A stretch of 64,000 bases of DNA, taken from the NCBI GenBank assembly GCA_031216915.1, contig CM062294.1:28334985-28398984 (forward strand). Direction: 5' to 3'. This DNA is from Pictodentalium vernedei. Lineage: Eukaryota; Mollusca; Scaphopoda; Dentaliida; Dentaliidae. This document shows positions 31,944 to 42,686 of this stretch, in pieces (the first letter of the stretch is position 1; the number at the start of each line of letters is the position of its first letter). A program made the position numbers and the translations under genes. The notes under the pieces were generated by a model. It was given only the letters and a program-made list of their open reading frames with translations. It was not told the origin of the DNA and ran no database searches.

Positions 31944-32599
31944 TATTATGTAAAGAGAGAATTGCACATGAATATTGTATAGCATATGCACAATGGATAG
32001 AAAAACTCATAGAATCGTTAGTCGCAAAAAACTGTTATAACTGAAAAGAGAACCATTCACGTCAACTGCAACATGATGTGTGCCTTATGTTGACATTGAA
32101 AGAACGAGTCATCACATGTTTTGACAAGGCTTTTACAAAAGTAAGTAAGGACTCTACACATTTGATACATCAAGAGAATACTTCGTGTATGAACCCTCCA
32201 CCTGTGCAAGCTGAATATAAAGAAATATTTGAAACACCATTGTCTGCTGGCCAGATACTGGGTATTGTGGACTTACAGATTGAATATGAGACGAGTAAAA
32301 CAGTTACAATTGGCTTCTAATTGAAAATGTAAACGTATGTTATCAAGTGACCTTGAAGGGACTAAATTCATTAGTTATAGAAGAAGAAGAAAACAAAAAG
32401 AATTTATTCCACCTTTATCTTCTAGACAAACCAACAAGTAACACGACCCGCTCAGTTCAATACAAAATGCAAAGGTGTACGTACTACAGTTTACTGAACT
32501 GACAGTTGTAGAAACCCCTACGGCAGCTGATGGGTTCACTTAGGAAATGATGAACGGTGTAAAAGGTGAGCACCACCACCTTGAGCTAAAGATGGAAAA

Positions 32600-33240
32600 T
32601 CGTTGGAAACATCCATTCCTGTTTTAGTATGTGGTCCTTCGGGTAATGGAATATCCTCTTTTATTAACTGGATTATTAAAAACATTGCAAACTAATTTCA
32701 CTCATCCTTAGTCAAACAGTATGGGGTTTTTGTGAAGGTCAATCTTTGTTCTGTACTTTACCCCCGAATAAAATCTGTAGAGTGTTTTCACCAAGAAGTG
32801 AAATCGGACAGTTTAATCATCTTGAACGATCTGATGCTCGGTGCTGGCGATCGAGTGTCTCGATTGTCTACAAAGGGCAGTCATCAACGAAAAGGCGGTG
32901 TCATGCATATCGTCGGCTGAGTGCTAGAATGTTCTATGTCCCATAGGGGACATAGAACATTCTAGCACTCAGGCGACGATATAGTTTCAAATTGATTCGA
33001 TACAAATAAAGCCCACAGGTCAATAGCTCTCAACACACATTACATGATCTTGTTTAAAGATGGTAGGGATACTTCGCTGATAACACAACTGACAGCACAG
33101 GTGTATCCTAGTCATTCAAAATGTCTAAAATACGTTTTTAAAGAGGCTACCTCAGTCTCACATGGTTACCTTTCATCGACCTTAGGTAAGACACGCCCGA
33201 ACTTATGAGACAAAGAACTCATTTTTGTCCTGGGGTAATC
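32600..33240 (+). pseudogene. Polinton packaging ATPase-like region, fossil
   Basis: VVCGPSGNG-like P-loop region, then LIILNDLMLGAGDRVS with a Walker-B-style hydrophobic strand, TKGSHQRKGGVMHIV, and a final block with EATSVSHGYLSSTLG. This order matches the A32-like (FtsK/HerA) genome-packaging ATPase of Polintons and adintoviruses. The ATPase would pump DNA into capsids (family knowledge). Broken; a small palindrome (32916-32974) is inserted. Confidence 0.75.
32916..32974. repeat. Perfect palindrome inside the Polinton fossil
   Basis: CTGAGTGCTAGAATGTTCTA and TGTCCC meet their exact inverse at CCATAGGGG. The motif resembles the internal hairpin of MITE F at 61.83-61.97 kb (GAGTTCCAGTGTGTTCTGTG and its inverse). 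Probably a small MITE remnant. Confidence 0.8.
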
Positions 33241-33298
33241 CAGTATCTGTACCTCCAAAGGTACAGAAGGGCAGCAAGTCTGCCCGCGAGTCAGAATC

Positions 33299-34060
33299 AT
33301 GCCCGACCGTCTCAAGCGTAATATCGCGATTCTCAAGATCTTAAATAAAGCGAAATCTGTGATTGTCAGATCCATACTAATACACGCTGAGACAGATTTT
33401 ATCACGATCACTTCTTTGTGTAAATGTGATTCGAATATCGGGAAGGGCGCAGCACCTTTGATCAAAGCTCAGAAAGCCTAACTCGTTTGACCAGAAACAG
33501 TTAGTGAGATCAGTGGCAAATAAAGATATGTCTGACAAAAAGAGGAGAAAGATCTTGCAGAAAAGGGGATTCTGGATGCTCTCCGTCCTCCAGTATTACC
33601 GAGTGTGGGTATGTTGGGGAGATGAAATAGACTGAGAAGGTGACTTTGGTAAAACTCAGATTATTGGAACGTCTACAAGACGTTCCGAAACAACCGAATG
33701 AAATGGCTTTGGATCAAGAAATAAGAGATATTGCAAACTTGGCATTTCAGCAAAAGGCAGTGGCTGCTCGTCACACGAAAGACAAACGCGAGAAAGACAC
33801 CACAGCTCATGCCATCTAGATTCCATACCTGTAACTATGAAGAGAAGATTATTACTAAATCGGACTAAAAAGGGTCCAAACATATCTTGGAATGCAAAAG
33901 ATTAACTTGTCCACAAAGATCAAACAGTGGTAGATCGAATGTAACGGATTTTCTAAACGACCTACTGAGAAGACGGAAGTCTTTTCAACCCAACGGATGG
34001 GAAGTGTTGTCCCTAGCCCTGAAAGATAGCAACGTACCACCGGAGTTGAATAATCATAAA
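33299..34060 (+). pseudogene. Small Polinton structural-type genes, fossil
   Basis: Three short pieces in series. 33299-33481 has DRLKRNIAILKILNKAKS and GKGAAPLIKAQK, typical of the small basic protein found beside the ATPase in Polintons. 33620-33830 has LLERLQDVPKQPNEMALDQE, a short helical protein. 33930-34060 has DFLNDLLRRRKSFQPNGWEV and NVPPEL, a short domain common in these elements. Exact functions are unknown; a virion role is inferred from conservation in the family. Confidence 0.6.
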
Positions 34061-34149
34061 TAACGCTGGGTTTCCCAAATGGAAAGTGACTGTTAGTAGT
34101 AAGGATGCACAATGGAAAGCTGACTTTAGATTCAGCAACTATCAGTAAT

Positions 34150-34805
34150 AATGACACTAAATATTCTTATTGATATGTATGTATCCAGCAGTTATGTATG
34201 GGTGATACCCTTAAGAACAAACTTGGGGATTTTATTTTGAAAGCTTTTACCCAAATTTTCAAACATGGCTGTATAGAATTGAAAACACAAACTGATCAAG
34301 GGAAAGAATTTTTAGATAGAAAATTTCAAAGACTGAATCGTCGAATTTTTCACCTCACTGTCATAGCGTGACAACACAATGTTCTATAGTTGTACGTTTC
34401 AATAGAACTTTGGAAACATTTTACCAAAAATGACACACTGACCTTTCCACTTCAGAAGTTGGTATCATCTTATAATCATACTCATCATTGCAATATCGGT
34501 ATAGCCACAGTTGCTGTGAGCCTAGAAAATCAAAAGGAATTTTGACAAAACTTTTATGAGAAACCTATAAGGCCCAAGTCCCCAAAGTTCAAAGTTGGAG
34601 ACGGGATTAGAATGAATAAAGTCAATAACAGGAAACACAAGAAAAATGGTTATTTACCCAAACGGACCGAAAGTTATCCACAGTGGTAGCTATCAAAAAG
34701 GATCATCCAGTCACATTTGTCTTAGACGATAATGGTGGGGAAATATCAAAAGGGTCATTCAGTGCTGAAAATCTTCAGCGAGTCGCTCACAAAACTATTT
34801 AAAAA
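34150..34805 (+). pseudogene. Polinton retroviral-type integrase, fossil
   Basis: LKTQTDQGKEFLDRKFQ is the 'TD.G.EF' block of the DDE/RNase-H-fold integrase core. Downstream come LQKLVSSYNHTHHCNIGIA (an 'YN...H..I' block) and KPKFKVGD-like SPKFKVGDGIRMNKVNN, a C-terminal SH3-like/chromo region. This layout is standard for Polinton integrases, which insert the element with 6-bp duplications (family knowledge). Broken. Confidence 0.75.
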
Positions 34806-34999
34806 ATGGAAGCGTACTCAAGAAAATTTGTCCAGGTAAGAACAGAAAATTGTTGGTGAAATGGATTAGATACCCCGCTTCGTTTCACTCGTGGATCCAA
34901 CAGCATCAGCTCGCCAATAAGAGGAAGTGAACACGTGTTCCCCTAATAGGGACGAAAGATCGATCGGATCTTGGCCGCGTCATATAAAGAGACCACTTA

Positions 35000-35304
35000 C
35001 AGTTAAAACTAGAAGACCTGTCATGAACTATGCGCTTATCTAGGCATAATTGCGCGTAGGAATTGTGCGCAATTGCCATATCGAATGACATCCAAAGCGT
35101 AGCAGCTTCTCATAGCAAACACAGGCAATGTTTCTGCCAATGGACCTCCGGGTTACCCGGAGGTCCATTGTCTGAAACATTGCTTGTGCACAGGCCATAT
35201 GTACATAATTTGATAACCTTTGCTATGGTCATAACGCGTAGGTTAACGCACAGATCGACGTGCTATTTGTGCGCATTTTACGTCAGGACTTCTAGTTTTA
35301 ACTG
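35000..35304. mobile_element. MITE family C, copy 3
   Basis: TA|CAGTTAAAACTAGAAG at the left and ACTTCTAGTTTTAACTG|TA at the right. TA target duplications lie at 34998-34999 and 35305-35306. Core hairpin CCAATGGACCTCCGGGTTAC. Inserted in the Polinton between integrase and virion-protein regions. Confidence 0.92.
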
Positions 35305-35324
35305 TACTTGTCGTTCTCTTGAGA

Positions 35325-36080
35325 AGTAGTATAGGATATTTGTTACCTAATCCGAACATCAAGACAACGCGATGATTTATTTCACTCTTCGGCGTAACAG
35401 TACCATGAAAGTGTTTCCCTAAAGCACGTCACTTCGAACACCATACAACCAGTGAATCTCACATGTGTGTGTGTGTGTGGGGGGGGCATGGAGTGGGTTT
35501 GGCTGAGATTCAGTATCCAAACACTTCGTTCAGTAATCGTTGGGAAGAAACTTTCTTCACAGTATTCTGGCCTTCCAAAAACATTATCGGCTCACTCTGA
35601 AAGAAGGTCGTTTTTAGGAACAAGTTGATGTGACACAGGGTATCAATGGTGTTACTCAATTACTATACCTTCGTCAGGATAAGATAGGTTTTGTTTGGGG
35701 TGACTGGTAAAGTTCGGAACAATGTACGAGATGAAGCCAGGGTCACATCGAGCGCTACTCTCAAAAACATTTGGGTGTTAACGAGTGTGTGTTCAAATCA
35801 GGCATTTACGAATCTCGGGAGTTGCTGATGACAACCAAGAAGTTTATTCGCTCTGTGTTTACTGTGACTTAGTTCGTGACCAAGAATGGGAAAACACAAG
35901 AGTACCACATCTTCGCATCGTACCCAATAGTGAAAACAAATAAAAAAAAAACAAGAAAAATCAGCACCGTCAGGGTGTATATAAGGTACGACACAAAAGC
36001 CAAAGTACCATTCAAGTTTGGGAAGGTGACAGTGACACTTCATTTCCGAAATGAAAGACCGTATCGTTTCACTTTAACAT
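35325..36080 (+). pseudogene. Polinton virion-protein-like region, fossil
   Basis: VGLAEIQYPNTSFSNRWEE resembles the conserved 'W-VGL-EI-YP' segment of a Polinton/adintovirus structural protein. The region ends KVTVTLHFRNERPYRF. Whether this family is the penton or another minor virion protein I cannot settle here. Broken. Confidence 0.55.
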
Positions 36081-36096
36081 CACTAACTACAGTACG

Positions 36097-36476
36097 GGGA
36101 GCGCGGTGGCTCAGTAGGTAGAGGTGCAGGCTGCAAGCCGAGAGGTCCTCGGTTCGAATCCCACCTGCGGCAACCGCGTTGTGTCCATGGGCAAGACACT
36201 TCATCTCCATTGCCCGCGTGGGGGCACGATGACGCCGTGTACTAAGGCGTACTGCACGTCGATGGTACGCATGTCTTCAACCAATCTAACCCTGCCTGTG
36301 CTGCAGTGCGGAGTTACGATGTTGGGGAGCTGGCAGCTGCTCGTCGTTGCTCGGTGGTTCTCTCCGGGTACTCCGGCTTCCTCCACCCGTAAAACTGTCA
36401 TGGTCATGATTAGCCATTGTGCATAAATGTGTGACCTTAAACATCAATAAATAAATAAATAAATAAATAAATAATA
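36097..36476 (+). mobile_element. SINE, full length, perfect TSD
   Basis: GCGCGGTGGCTCAGTAGGTA (A box), GGTTCGAATCC (B box), the central module CGTTGTGTCCATGGGCAAGA, and the tail AAATAAATAAATAAATA. Perfect 13-bp target duplication TAACTACAGTACG at 36084-36096 and 36477-36489. The target includes the first bases of MITE D2, so the SINE struck that element's tip. About 97% identical by eye to the copy at 60206. Confidence 0.95.
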
Positions 36477-36482
36477 TAACTA

Positions 36483-36731
36483 CAGTACGTGGAGAGTGGA
36501 TTGTAACTAAATCACCCGCGGAGTGGAGTTATCGAGTGGAGTTATCACCCAAAGTATAACTTTCAAATTTTGTATATATGGACAGAAAACACAAGGAATG
36601 TTTCACCCAATGGACCTCCGGGTTTTACCTTTGCCTGTGCTTGTTATGCTTTGCAACAAATTTGCAATTATTGCTTGGGTGGAGTCTCCACTCTGCGGGT
36701 GATGTAGTGACAATACACTCTCCACGCACTG
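36483..36731. mobile_element. MITE family D, copy 2
   Basis: TA|CAGTACGTGGAGAGTGG at the left, CTCTCCACGCACTG|TA at the right. Subterminal TAAATCACCCGCGGAGTGG carries a small internal duplication (CGAGTGGAGTTATC). The core keeps only one arm of CCAATGGACCTCCGGGTT. Confidence 0.85.
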
Positions 36732-36799
36732 TAACTGTCATAATGCCAGGTGGTAGGACGATTATTACACAGCACAATCTTAGAACGGGCTATCAAGTT

Positions 36800-37642
36800 T
36801 TTCTATAGTTCAGATACAGACAGGGTATGGTTTGTGTAGTATATTGGGAGAACTGAAGATAACGTCGTGTTACCGTTATTAAAAAAATACAGCAAGAACA
36901 CTGGGGAGATGACTTCGAAAAAAACGAGCAGCATTTGCCGTGGATGTCATCAAGGAGAAAAATGTGAAAGAAGCAGCGATCAAGAGATTGGAGAAATTGG
37001 AGTGGCTGCATTGAACGAAGTAGTGGGTGGGTCGATGACACCCCCTTCTCTCCGATAGGACGGGTATAAAAAATCACGCACCACACGGTCCGAACAAATC
37101 GAAAAAAGAAAAGCGAACCGTGATTATAAAGAAGTTCACAGAAAGAAGTAAAGTTGTATACATCACTGAAAGATTACATTTGGGGTTGTTTGTTTTAAAC
37201 ACATTACCTGCTGAACTGTGTTAACTGTTAACGTTCATGTTAAAATGAACAGATCCAAAGACACATTCGCCTTGATGCGCGATGCCGAAACATACTAGAT
37301 AAAGATTCTAGATGTATCCATGTTTGTGCAAAGACAGAAACACCATTAGTCCGTTAAAATGACCCAGGAAAAAGCACTGGTCAAAGCAACGGGAAAATAT
37401 CCCACCCACCACGTGGAAACACAAGTGTTTTCATTGCCAAAAGGAAATCTAAGCACCAGACATGGACATTTATTTTTGGGATAGCTACCGAAACACATTG
37501 TGGATGGATATGTAACAACGATGTTTTCAATGGAAATTTAGCAAAGAATCCATACTATATGAGTTACTTCGCGTGCACATGGGCCAGCTACAGATTCCTG
37601 CCAAACTGCTACAGCCTCGACTCAACAAGAAGTCGTAAAATG
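36800..37642 (+). pseudogene. Polinton capsid-region genes, fossil
   Basis: First piece (36850-37140): VLPLLKKYSKNTGEM followed by AALNEVVGG and RYKK-like basic sequence, like the small protein that precedes the capsid gene. Second piece (37245-37642): SKDTFALMRDAETY, IKILDVSMFV and later blocks equivalent to 'PKRIV.G..DNDAFNG' and 'QIPAK.LQP'. These match a jelly-roll capsid-type protein of Polintons (major or minor not resolved). Broken; it ends at the hAT copy. Confidence 0.65.
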
Positions 37643-39360
37643 CAGGGACGTTTTCGATTGGGGGTGTAGGGTAGTGAATTTTCAACTAAGGGGAAGGACA
37701 GGGAGGGGAAAACCCCCTCCAGGTAGGGATCTGCGAATCACAAATTTCTTTTCGAATCGAATATTGAATCGAATCGTGTCTCTGATATCGATATCGAATC
37801 GAATCCCGAATCGAATTATAAAAGACAAGTTATTTCATATTGCATCAAACGGAAGTTACGGAACACTGTGATTACCCTTACGCGACGGAGTGAACACCTT
37901 AAACACCAATAACTAAATATTCTCTGTAGCACCGTCGCTGAAACAGCTAGGCCTATTGTCCATAGTTTTAGTTTTTGAAGGCCTAACTTGTTACTCTTCA
38001 CGTTCTTAAGAACGTGAATAGTAACAAGTTAAGCCTTCAAAAACCAAAACTATGGATAATGTTCTGGGCCAAATTCACACTTTACCTAACAATTAAACAT
38101 TGTCAATTACTCAAATAAATAGGAATTGAGCCTACATGAATGAATTTTCTAATGACAGTTTTATCCTATTTTTGTTGGAAATGTAACAAATTGAAGTTAG
38201 TACGAGAGATTCGAAAAAATCGAATCCCGAGACTGATTCGGGATCGATCTCGAAGCATACGTATGGTATCGATATCGAATCGAATCTCGAATCCAATTAT
38301 AAAAGACAAGTTATTTCATATTGCATCAAACGGAAGTTACGGAACACTGTGATGACCCTTACGCGACGGAGTGAACACCTTAAACACTAATAACTAAATA
38401 TTCTCTGTAGCACCGTCGCTGAAACAGCTAGGCCTATTGTCCATAGTTTTAGTTTTTGAAGGCCTAACTTGTTACTATTCACGTTCTTAAGAACGTGAAT
38501 AGTAACAAGTTAAGCCTTCAAAAACCAAAACTATGGATAATGTTCTGGGCCAAATTCACACCTTACCTAACAATTAAACATTGTTAGTTACTCAAATAAA
38601 TAGGAATTGAGCCTACATGAATGAATTTTCTAATGACAGTTTTATCCTATTTTTGTTGGAAATGTAACAAATTGAAGTTAGTACGAGAGATTCGAAAAAA
38701 TCGAATCCTGAGACTGATTCGAGATCGATCTCGAAGCATACGTATGGTATCGATATCGAATCGAATCTCGAATATTCGCAGGACCCTACCAAGGTCCCCC
38801 ACCCCTAGCTGGAAATTCACTACCGAGAAAAATTTAGAAAATGTAGTCATGAAAGGGGGCATAAAATTGATTCTAGTAACTGAAATGCCAACACATTTAT
38901 GACAGAATTATCAGGTTATTATTATTTGGTATTATTCTAGGAGTTGAATATGTGCTAAACGAATGTTCAAGCTGAGAACTTTGAGCAATTCACACTGTCC
39001 TAACATTAAATCAGATCTTATGCAGGAATGATCAATGTTTGATGTTTCATCATTTTGTAACTGTGAATTATTACGATAAATAATGTACAAAAGAAACCCC
39101 GTACCGATTGACATCATGCATACTTGTGAAACTCGATATTGCGTTGACTATAGTTGTAAATAGTAACAGTTGGATTTATTGCCGATTTGAAACCGAGTTG
39201 GATTTTAGGAAGTAAAGAAGACATCACCAAAGAAGCTCTAAAATCCAGATAGATGGAATTTCCAACTAATCAAGACTTGCCCTCCGAATTTCCAACTATC
39301 GGAAATTTTGGCCAGGATCGGTGGGGACCCCCTCCCCCACCCCTTGTCGCCACGTCCCTT
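37643..39360. mobile_element. hAT-type non-autonomous element, copy 2
   Basis: CAGGGACG at the left and CCACGTCCCTT at the right, with 8-bp flanks GTAAAATG (37635-37642) and GTCAAATG (39361-39368), 7/8 identical. The body aligns with copy 1 outside its nest (TGAAAGGGGGCATAAAATTG, GATTGACATCATGCATACTT). It is itself invaded at 37734-38788. It truncates the Polinton capsid region. Confidence 0.88.
37734..38788. mobile_element. TIR element with 481-bp internal tandem duplication
   Basis: TAGGGATCTGCGAATC at the left, GAATATTCGCAGGACCCTA at the right, with subterminal ATCGATATCGAATCGAATC arrays. AAAGACAAGTTATTTCATAT recurs at 37821 and 38302, and the whole unit (including the palindrome TTCACGTTCTTAAGAACGTG at about 38000 and 38481) is duplicated with very few differences. 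Inserted in the terminal hairpin of hAT copy 2. Non-coding. Confidence 0.85.
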
Positions 39361-39390
39361 GTCAAATGTTATGTGACCCTGTCCATCGGA

Positions 39391-39425
39391 TCACATTAAA
39401 GACTATAAAAGGGGGCGCACTCGGC
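39391..39425 (+). promoter_or_regulatory. Core-promoter-like TATA + initiator
   Basis: TATAAAAGGGGGCGCACTCG followed by GCTTTCAGCTC, with a TCAG initiator-like site about 26 bp after the TATA. An ORF start (GCTCATGGCAGTC) lies immediately downstream. The spacing fits an RNA polymerase II core promoter. It could drive the small ORFs at 39435-39947 or be a leftover of the Polinton, whose genes are separated from it by the hAT copy. Confidence 0.45.
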
Positions 39426-39647
39426 TTTCAGCTCATGGCAGTCGAAAAAGAAAGATGTACAGGAATGTTACGGTCTTCAAAATCAACAACGAATTACAGA
39501 TTCAACTATTCAATTCCGTTGGATTCACGTTTTCCACGAGAAAATGGGAACAAGTGGCCCCAACATAATAAATAGTTGAAAAAGAGAACACAAACCAAAG
39601 AGAGGCCGAAAAATCAAAGAAGAATGATTAAATAATGTTCACAATTC

Positions 39648-39947
39648 ATGTTTGATACAGATGGCGTTAAACGAAAGAGAATCAAGAAATCCAGGCAATC
39701 ACAGAGACTATGCAGAAAGTGTTTCATTCGAAACGAAACACCTTTTCGTGACTTTTCGTCACCAGTACTGGAGCAGCAGCCTCTTCGTGAAGAGAATGGT
39801 CCTAGGTTAATAACTGCTCAAAGAAAAACCCGTCCAGTGCATAGACCACCGAAACACATGAAGTATGCATTGGAAGAAACTCGTCTCAAGACTTCCGACT
39901 TCATGTCTTTTTGTTTTTATTCTGATAAAGATTTATATGAAGAATAG
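39648..39947 (+). CDS. Small basic ORF, unknown
   Basis: 99 codons: GVKRKRIKKSRQSQRLCRKC at the N-terminus, a central HRPPKHMKYALEETRLK, and an acidic end. Highly basic with a possible nuclear-localisation-like KRKRIKK and one C-x2-C. A second short frame (39435-39575) lies between it and the TATA site. No family recognised. Downstream of a promoter-like site and beside the Polinton fossil, it could be a surviving small gene of that element or a host ORF; I cannot tell. Positions 39948-40593 show nothing. Confidence 0.35.
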   Translation: MFDTDGVKRKRIKKSRQSQRLCRKCFIRNETPFRDFSSPVLEQQPLREENGPRLITAQRKTRPVHRPPKHMKYALEETRLKTSDFMSFCFYSDKDLYEE

Positions 39948-40593
39948 AAACACAAAACTAAACAATAACAAATAGAACTGATTGAGCCCTTGTGAACATT
40001 TATATACAAGTTGTCAGGTGGCCTATATACATATGTATATCGTTAATGCGTACTTTCGCTTCTAATCTCATTGGTCTTGCAGAGTGGTTTCGTACCATTT
40101 TAATATGGAAGTAACCCTATCACCTGAATAACTGCCGGTAGGACTTCTTTGAAGCCCGACCGCCTGTCAGTCGCCGATAATTTTACTCTATATTTAACTC
40201 TATACATTAACATACAAAAATGATTATTTCAATGGAGTAAATTCCAAATATACTTAATATGTAATATGGTTGCAAACAAACAAAAAACTGACATAGATGT
40301 GTACATACAGAAAAAAGAAAGAAGAAACCCAACGGGTATTTCTTGCGTATCTCCTTTATGGTATTAGGCTGTTTTCTATTTTGTTTATATATGAGTATGG
40401 CAGTAGTTCTGTTTGTTAAATTTTTACTTACGTTAGGTGAGAGAAAAAAACGACCCCCCCCCCCCATCCAAAAAAAAACAAAAAACAAACAAACCCAACA
40501 TTTCTACGCTTACTTTTGTATTTGTCGTATTTCTCCTAAGAAGGCTGAGAGACAATATTGTTTGCTTTCTGCCTTCACTACATCAACTCAATT

Positions 40594-40842
40594 GTAACCC
40601 TTTACCCAACGAATCGGCCGCACACGCCCGCATAATATGCAAATTCAGCAGTTGAAAAAATATTATTTTTCAAAAAATGTCAACAAAACCGTATCAGGTG
40701 ACCCCTCGTTGGAACGAGCTCTTCGAGCCCGTTCCAACGAGGGGTCACATGATATGGTTTTGTTGAGATTTTTTGAAAAATTTGAAAAAATGGTATTTAA
40801 AATAATAAATTTTGATATCGTCTGCGTTGGGTAAATGGTTAA
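40594..40842. mobile_element. MITE family A (subfamily 2), complete
   Basis: GTAA|CCCTTTACCCAACGAA at the left, GCGTTGGGTAAATGG|TTAA at the right. Core GGAACGAGCTCTTCGAGCCC within TCAGGTGACCCCTCG and its inverse. Positions 40843-41569 show nothing recognisable. Confidence 0.85.
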
Positions 40843-41569
40843 AAGACTATATGTTATAACTAAAAAGCAGAATTATTTTCTCCCGTCATTCTTGTGTAGT
40901 TGTTGACATGTTTGGTTGGTGTTCATAATGCAATAGCATTTCAATTCTATCATAATATTTAACTTCTTCAATAAGGGCCGTGTAATTTGGTTTGCATCCT
41001 CCCCACTTTGCATGAATAAATGTACTCTTTAAAAAAAATTATAAGTAATTTTATTTTATACCATGATTACCTATTCTACTATATATGAAAAGCCTATGAC
41101 ATAAATTTTTGCTTTATAGACCAACCGTGGTGAACACGCCAGCAATGGGATTTCAATAGTTAAAATTTACACCTACAGTGGAATTACATCCAAACTGACC
41201 TTTAGTGACGTAGATCTGAATGCGAACCTGTCTAAATTTGAAATGAAAGTGAAAATTATTTATTACGTTTTTAAATGTGTTTACCCCATAAAACGCCAAA
41301 AATTAACAAACATGCATTGTTTCGTGTTACTAAAGCATCCATAACTCGAAACAGTATGTTATTATGTTATTGAAATGAAAAAGGACCTGATTCTTTTTCT
41401 ATCTCGTTTTGGTGATAAAATTGACAGCGGAACTACCGTCCACTGATCCTCATGTAAACAAAAGTAAATTCGCACGTATGCACGGCTCCTGCTCAGTAAA
41501 ATCGAGAAAAAACTAATAGCAACTCTTAATAATCTGACGATCATGGTATAAATAAAATATACCCAAAGT

Positions 41570-41684
41570 AGCTTGGTGTACCAAATGTTCACCACGAGTG
41601 GTGAAGTGGTGTTAACCAGGCGCTAAAGGCTCGCGGTTAACACCACTTTACCACTCGTGGTGAACATTTGGTACACCAAGCCTA
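41570..41684. repeat. Palindromic element, ~50-bp arms
   Basis: GCTTGGTGTACCAAATGTTC...AAGTGGTGTTAACC pairs with its inverse around the loop AGGCGCTAAAGGCTCGC. One mismatch seen in the arms (AAGTGG/CTTTACC). Near the 3' side of the L1 remnant. Confidence 0.85.
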
Positions 41685-41689
41685 ATGGG

Positions 41690-42528
41690 TGTATTCTATA
41701 TATTTCCTCGCCAGTGTTTCTCGGAGTGGGTTAACCTGTGAGAATAAATTCTGGTGTAAGTGAATGTGACATATTGCACTTCTCATTTAATTGTTCTTGA
41801 ACTAATAATAAAATTGTCTTTACATGAGCGCATTCAAAGAAAAAAATGCCCAACAGTCTCTCGCGTATTACCACAACAGGTGCATAGTTCGGTTTCTGAA
41901 AGTTTACATTTAGATAGTTTTAAATTGGTATATAAAAAACAGATAAGTATCATCAATAAATGAAAATGAATGTCTGTATATTAGCTGTCAGTCGTCTAGT
42001 TGTAAACTAAGACCTAAACGGTTATTCCATTTTTCTTGGGTTTGTGTAGTCGCCGTGGTAAACATTTTTAAAATTAACAGGTAAAAGGTCTGATAAACAT
42101 CTTGGCACTTTTTTAAAGTATCTAAATTTGGGCAATGTATTGATTCTGATTTATCGCAACCTTTTACACTAGCCATCCATGAATTTGATATAGTGTTGAG
42201 TAACCCATTGCATACAATGAAAGGGGTTGTTATATTATATTCTCTACAGAAATCTGCATGAGATAGAAATTGTCTTTCAGTACAAAAAAAGTCGTTGACG
42301 ATAAACATTTCTTTATCTTTTGAGAAAACTAATTTATTGTTAACCTTTATGTTTTTATTATAAAAGAGCGGTTCTGAATGAACTTCTATTGGAGTGTTTA
42401 TTGTTTTTGTGTCTAAAAGAGACAATGCCTTTATAACGTCACTCCAGAAAGAGTTTGTACAATCACCCACTTTAGTTAATCCTCTCCATACTGTTGCCCA
42501 AATATCAAAATTTAAAGCTGCATGTTTT
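41690..42528 (-). pseudogene. L1-type LINE, ORF2 C-terminal part
   Basis: Open for 181 codons from about 42533: GKHAALNFDIWATVWRGLTK, SFWSDVIKALSLLD, then TQEKWNNRLGLSLQLDD and, past a stop, WQLIYRHSF-like sequence and HLLW-type residues. This is the region after the reverse transcriptase in L1/Tx1-type ORF2. It is continued by 53342-54885 on the same strand: the two parts join exactly, in frame, across ILG|KHAALNF. The copy has stops and is dead. Confidence 0.8.
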
Positions 42529-42686
42529 CCCATAATTCAACAAGAAATTTAACCAATTGAATCTTGTTTGACAGAGCTCATTGAGCTCTGTCAAACAAGA
42601 TTGAATTGGTGAAATACTGAGTTGCATTTTGGGAAAAAATGCTATTTGAAATTTCAGAATTTTAACATCAGTGTGAAGAGTGTTAA
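42529..42686. repeat. MITE family G, left arm truncated
   Basis: From CCCATAATTCAACAAG through AATCTTGTTTGACAGAGCTC and its inverse to GTGTGAAGAGTG|TTAA. Compared with the complete copy at 12718, the first ~45 bp are absent. The truncation coincides with the left breakpoint in the L1, where the sequence TTTTCCCA is shared. Confidence 0.75.

Larger units (their letters stand above)
32050..37642 (+). mobile_element. Polinton (Maverick) fossil
   Basis: Recognisable parts all lie on the plus strand, in order: packaging-ATPase-like (about 32.6-33.2 kb), two or three small conserved structural-type proteins (33.3-34.1), retrovirus-type integrase (34.15-34.8), a virion-protein-like region (35.3-36.1), and a second capsid-region pair (36.8-37.64). 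Neither terminal repeats nor a DNA polymerase B were found, so only an internal part is preserved. It is broken by many lesions. It has also received MITE C3 (34998), a SINE (36097), MITE D2 (36481) and a small palindrome (32916); the hAT copy at 37643 truncates or interrupts it. Age: older than all of these, the SINE among them being recent. Confidence 0.8.

Noticed and set aside
36097-36180. tRNA genes, from perfect A and B boxes at 10.3, 29.6, 36.1 and 60.2 kb
   Set aside because: The boxes head SINEs with tails and target-site duplications; no cloverleaf with a proper acceptor stem is seen.
36124-36426. 100-codon ORF repeated at 36.1 and 60.2 kb as a conserved gene
   Set aside because: It is the SINE body in one frame; conservation reflects recent common origin of the SINE copies.
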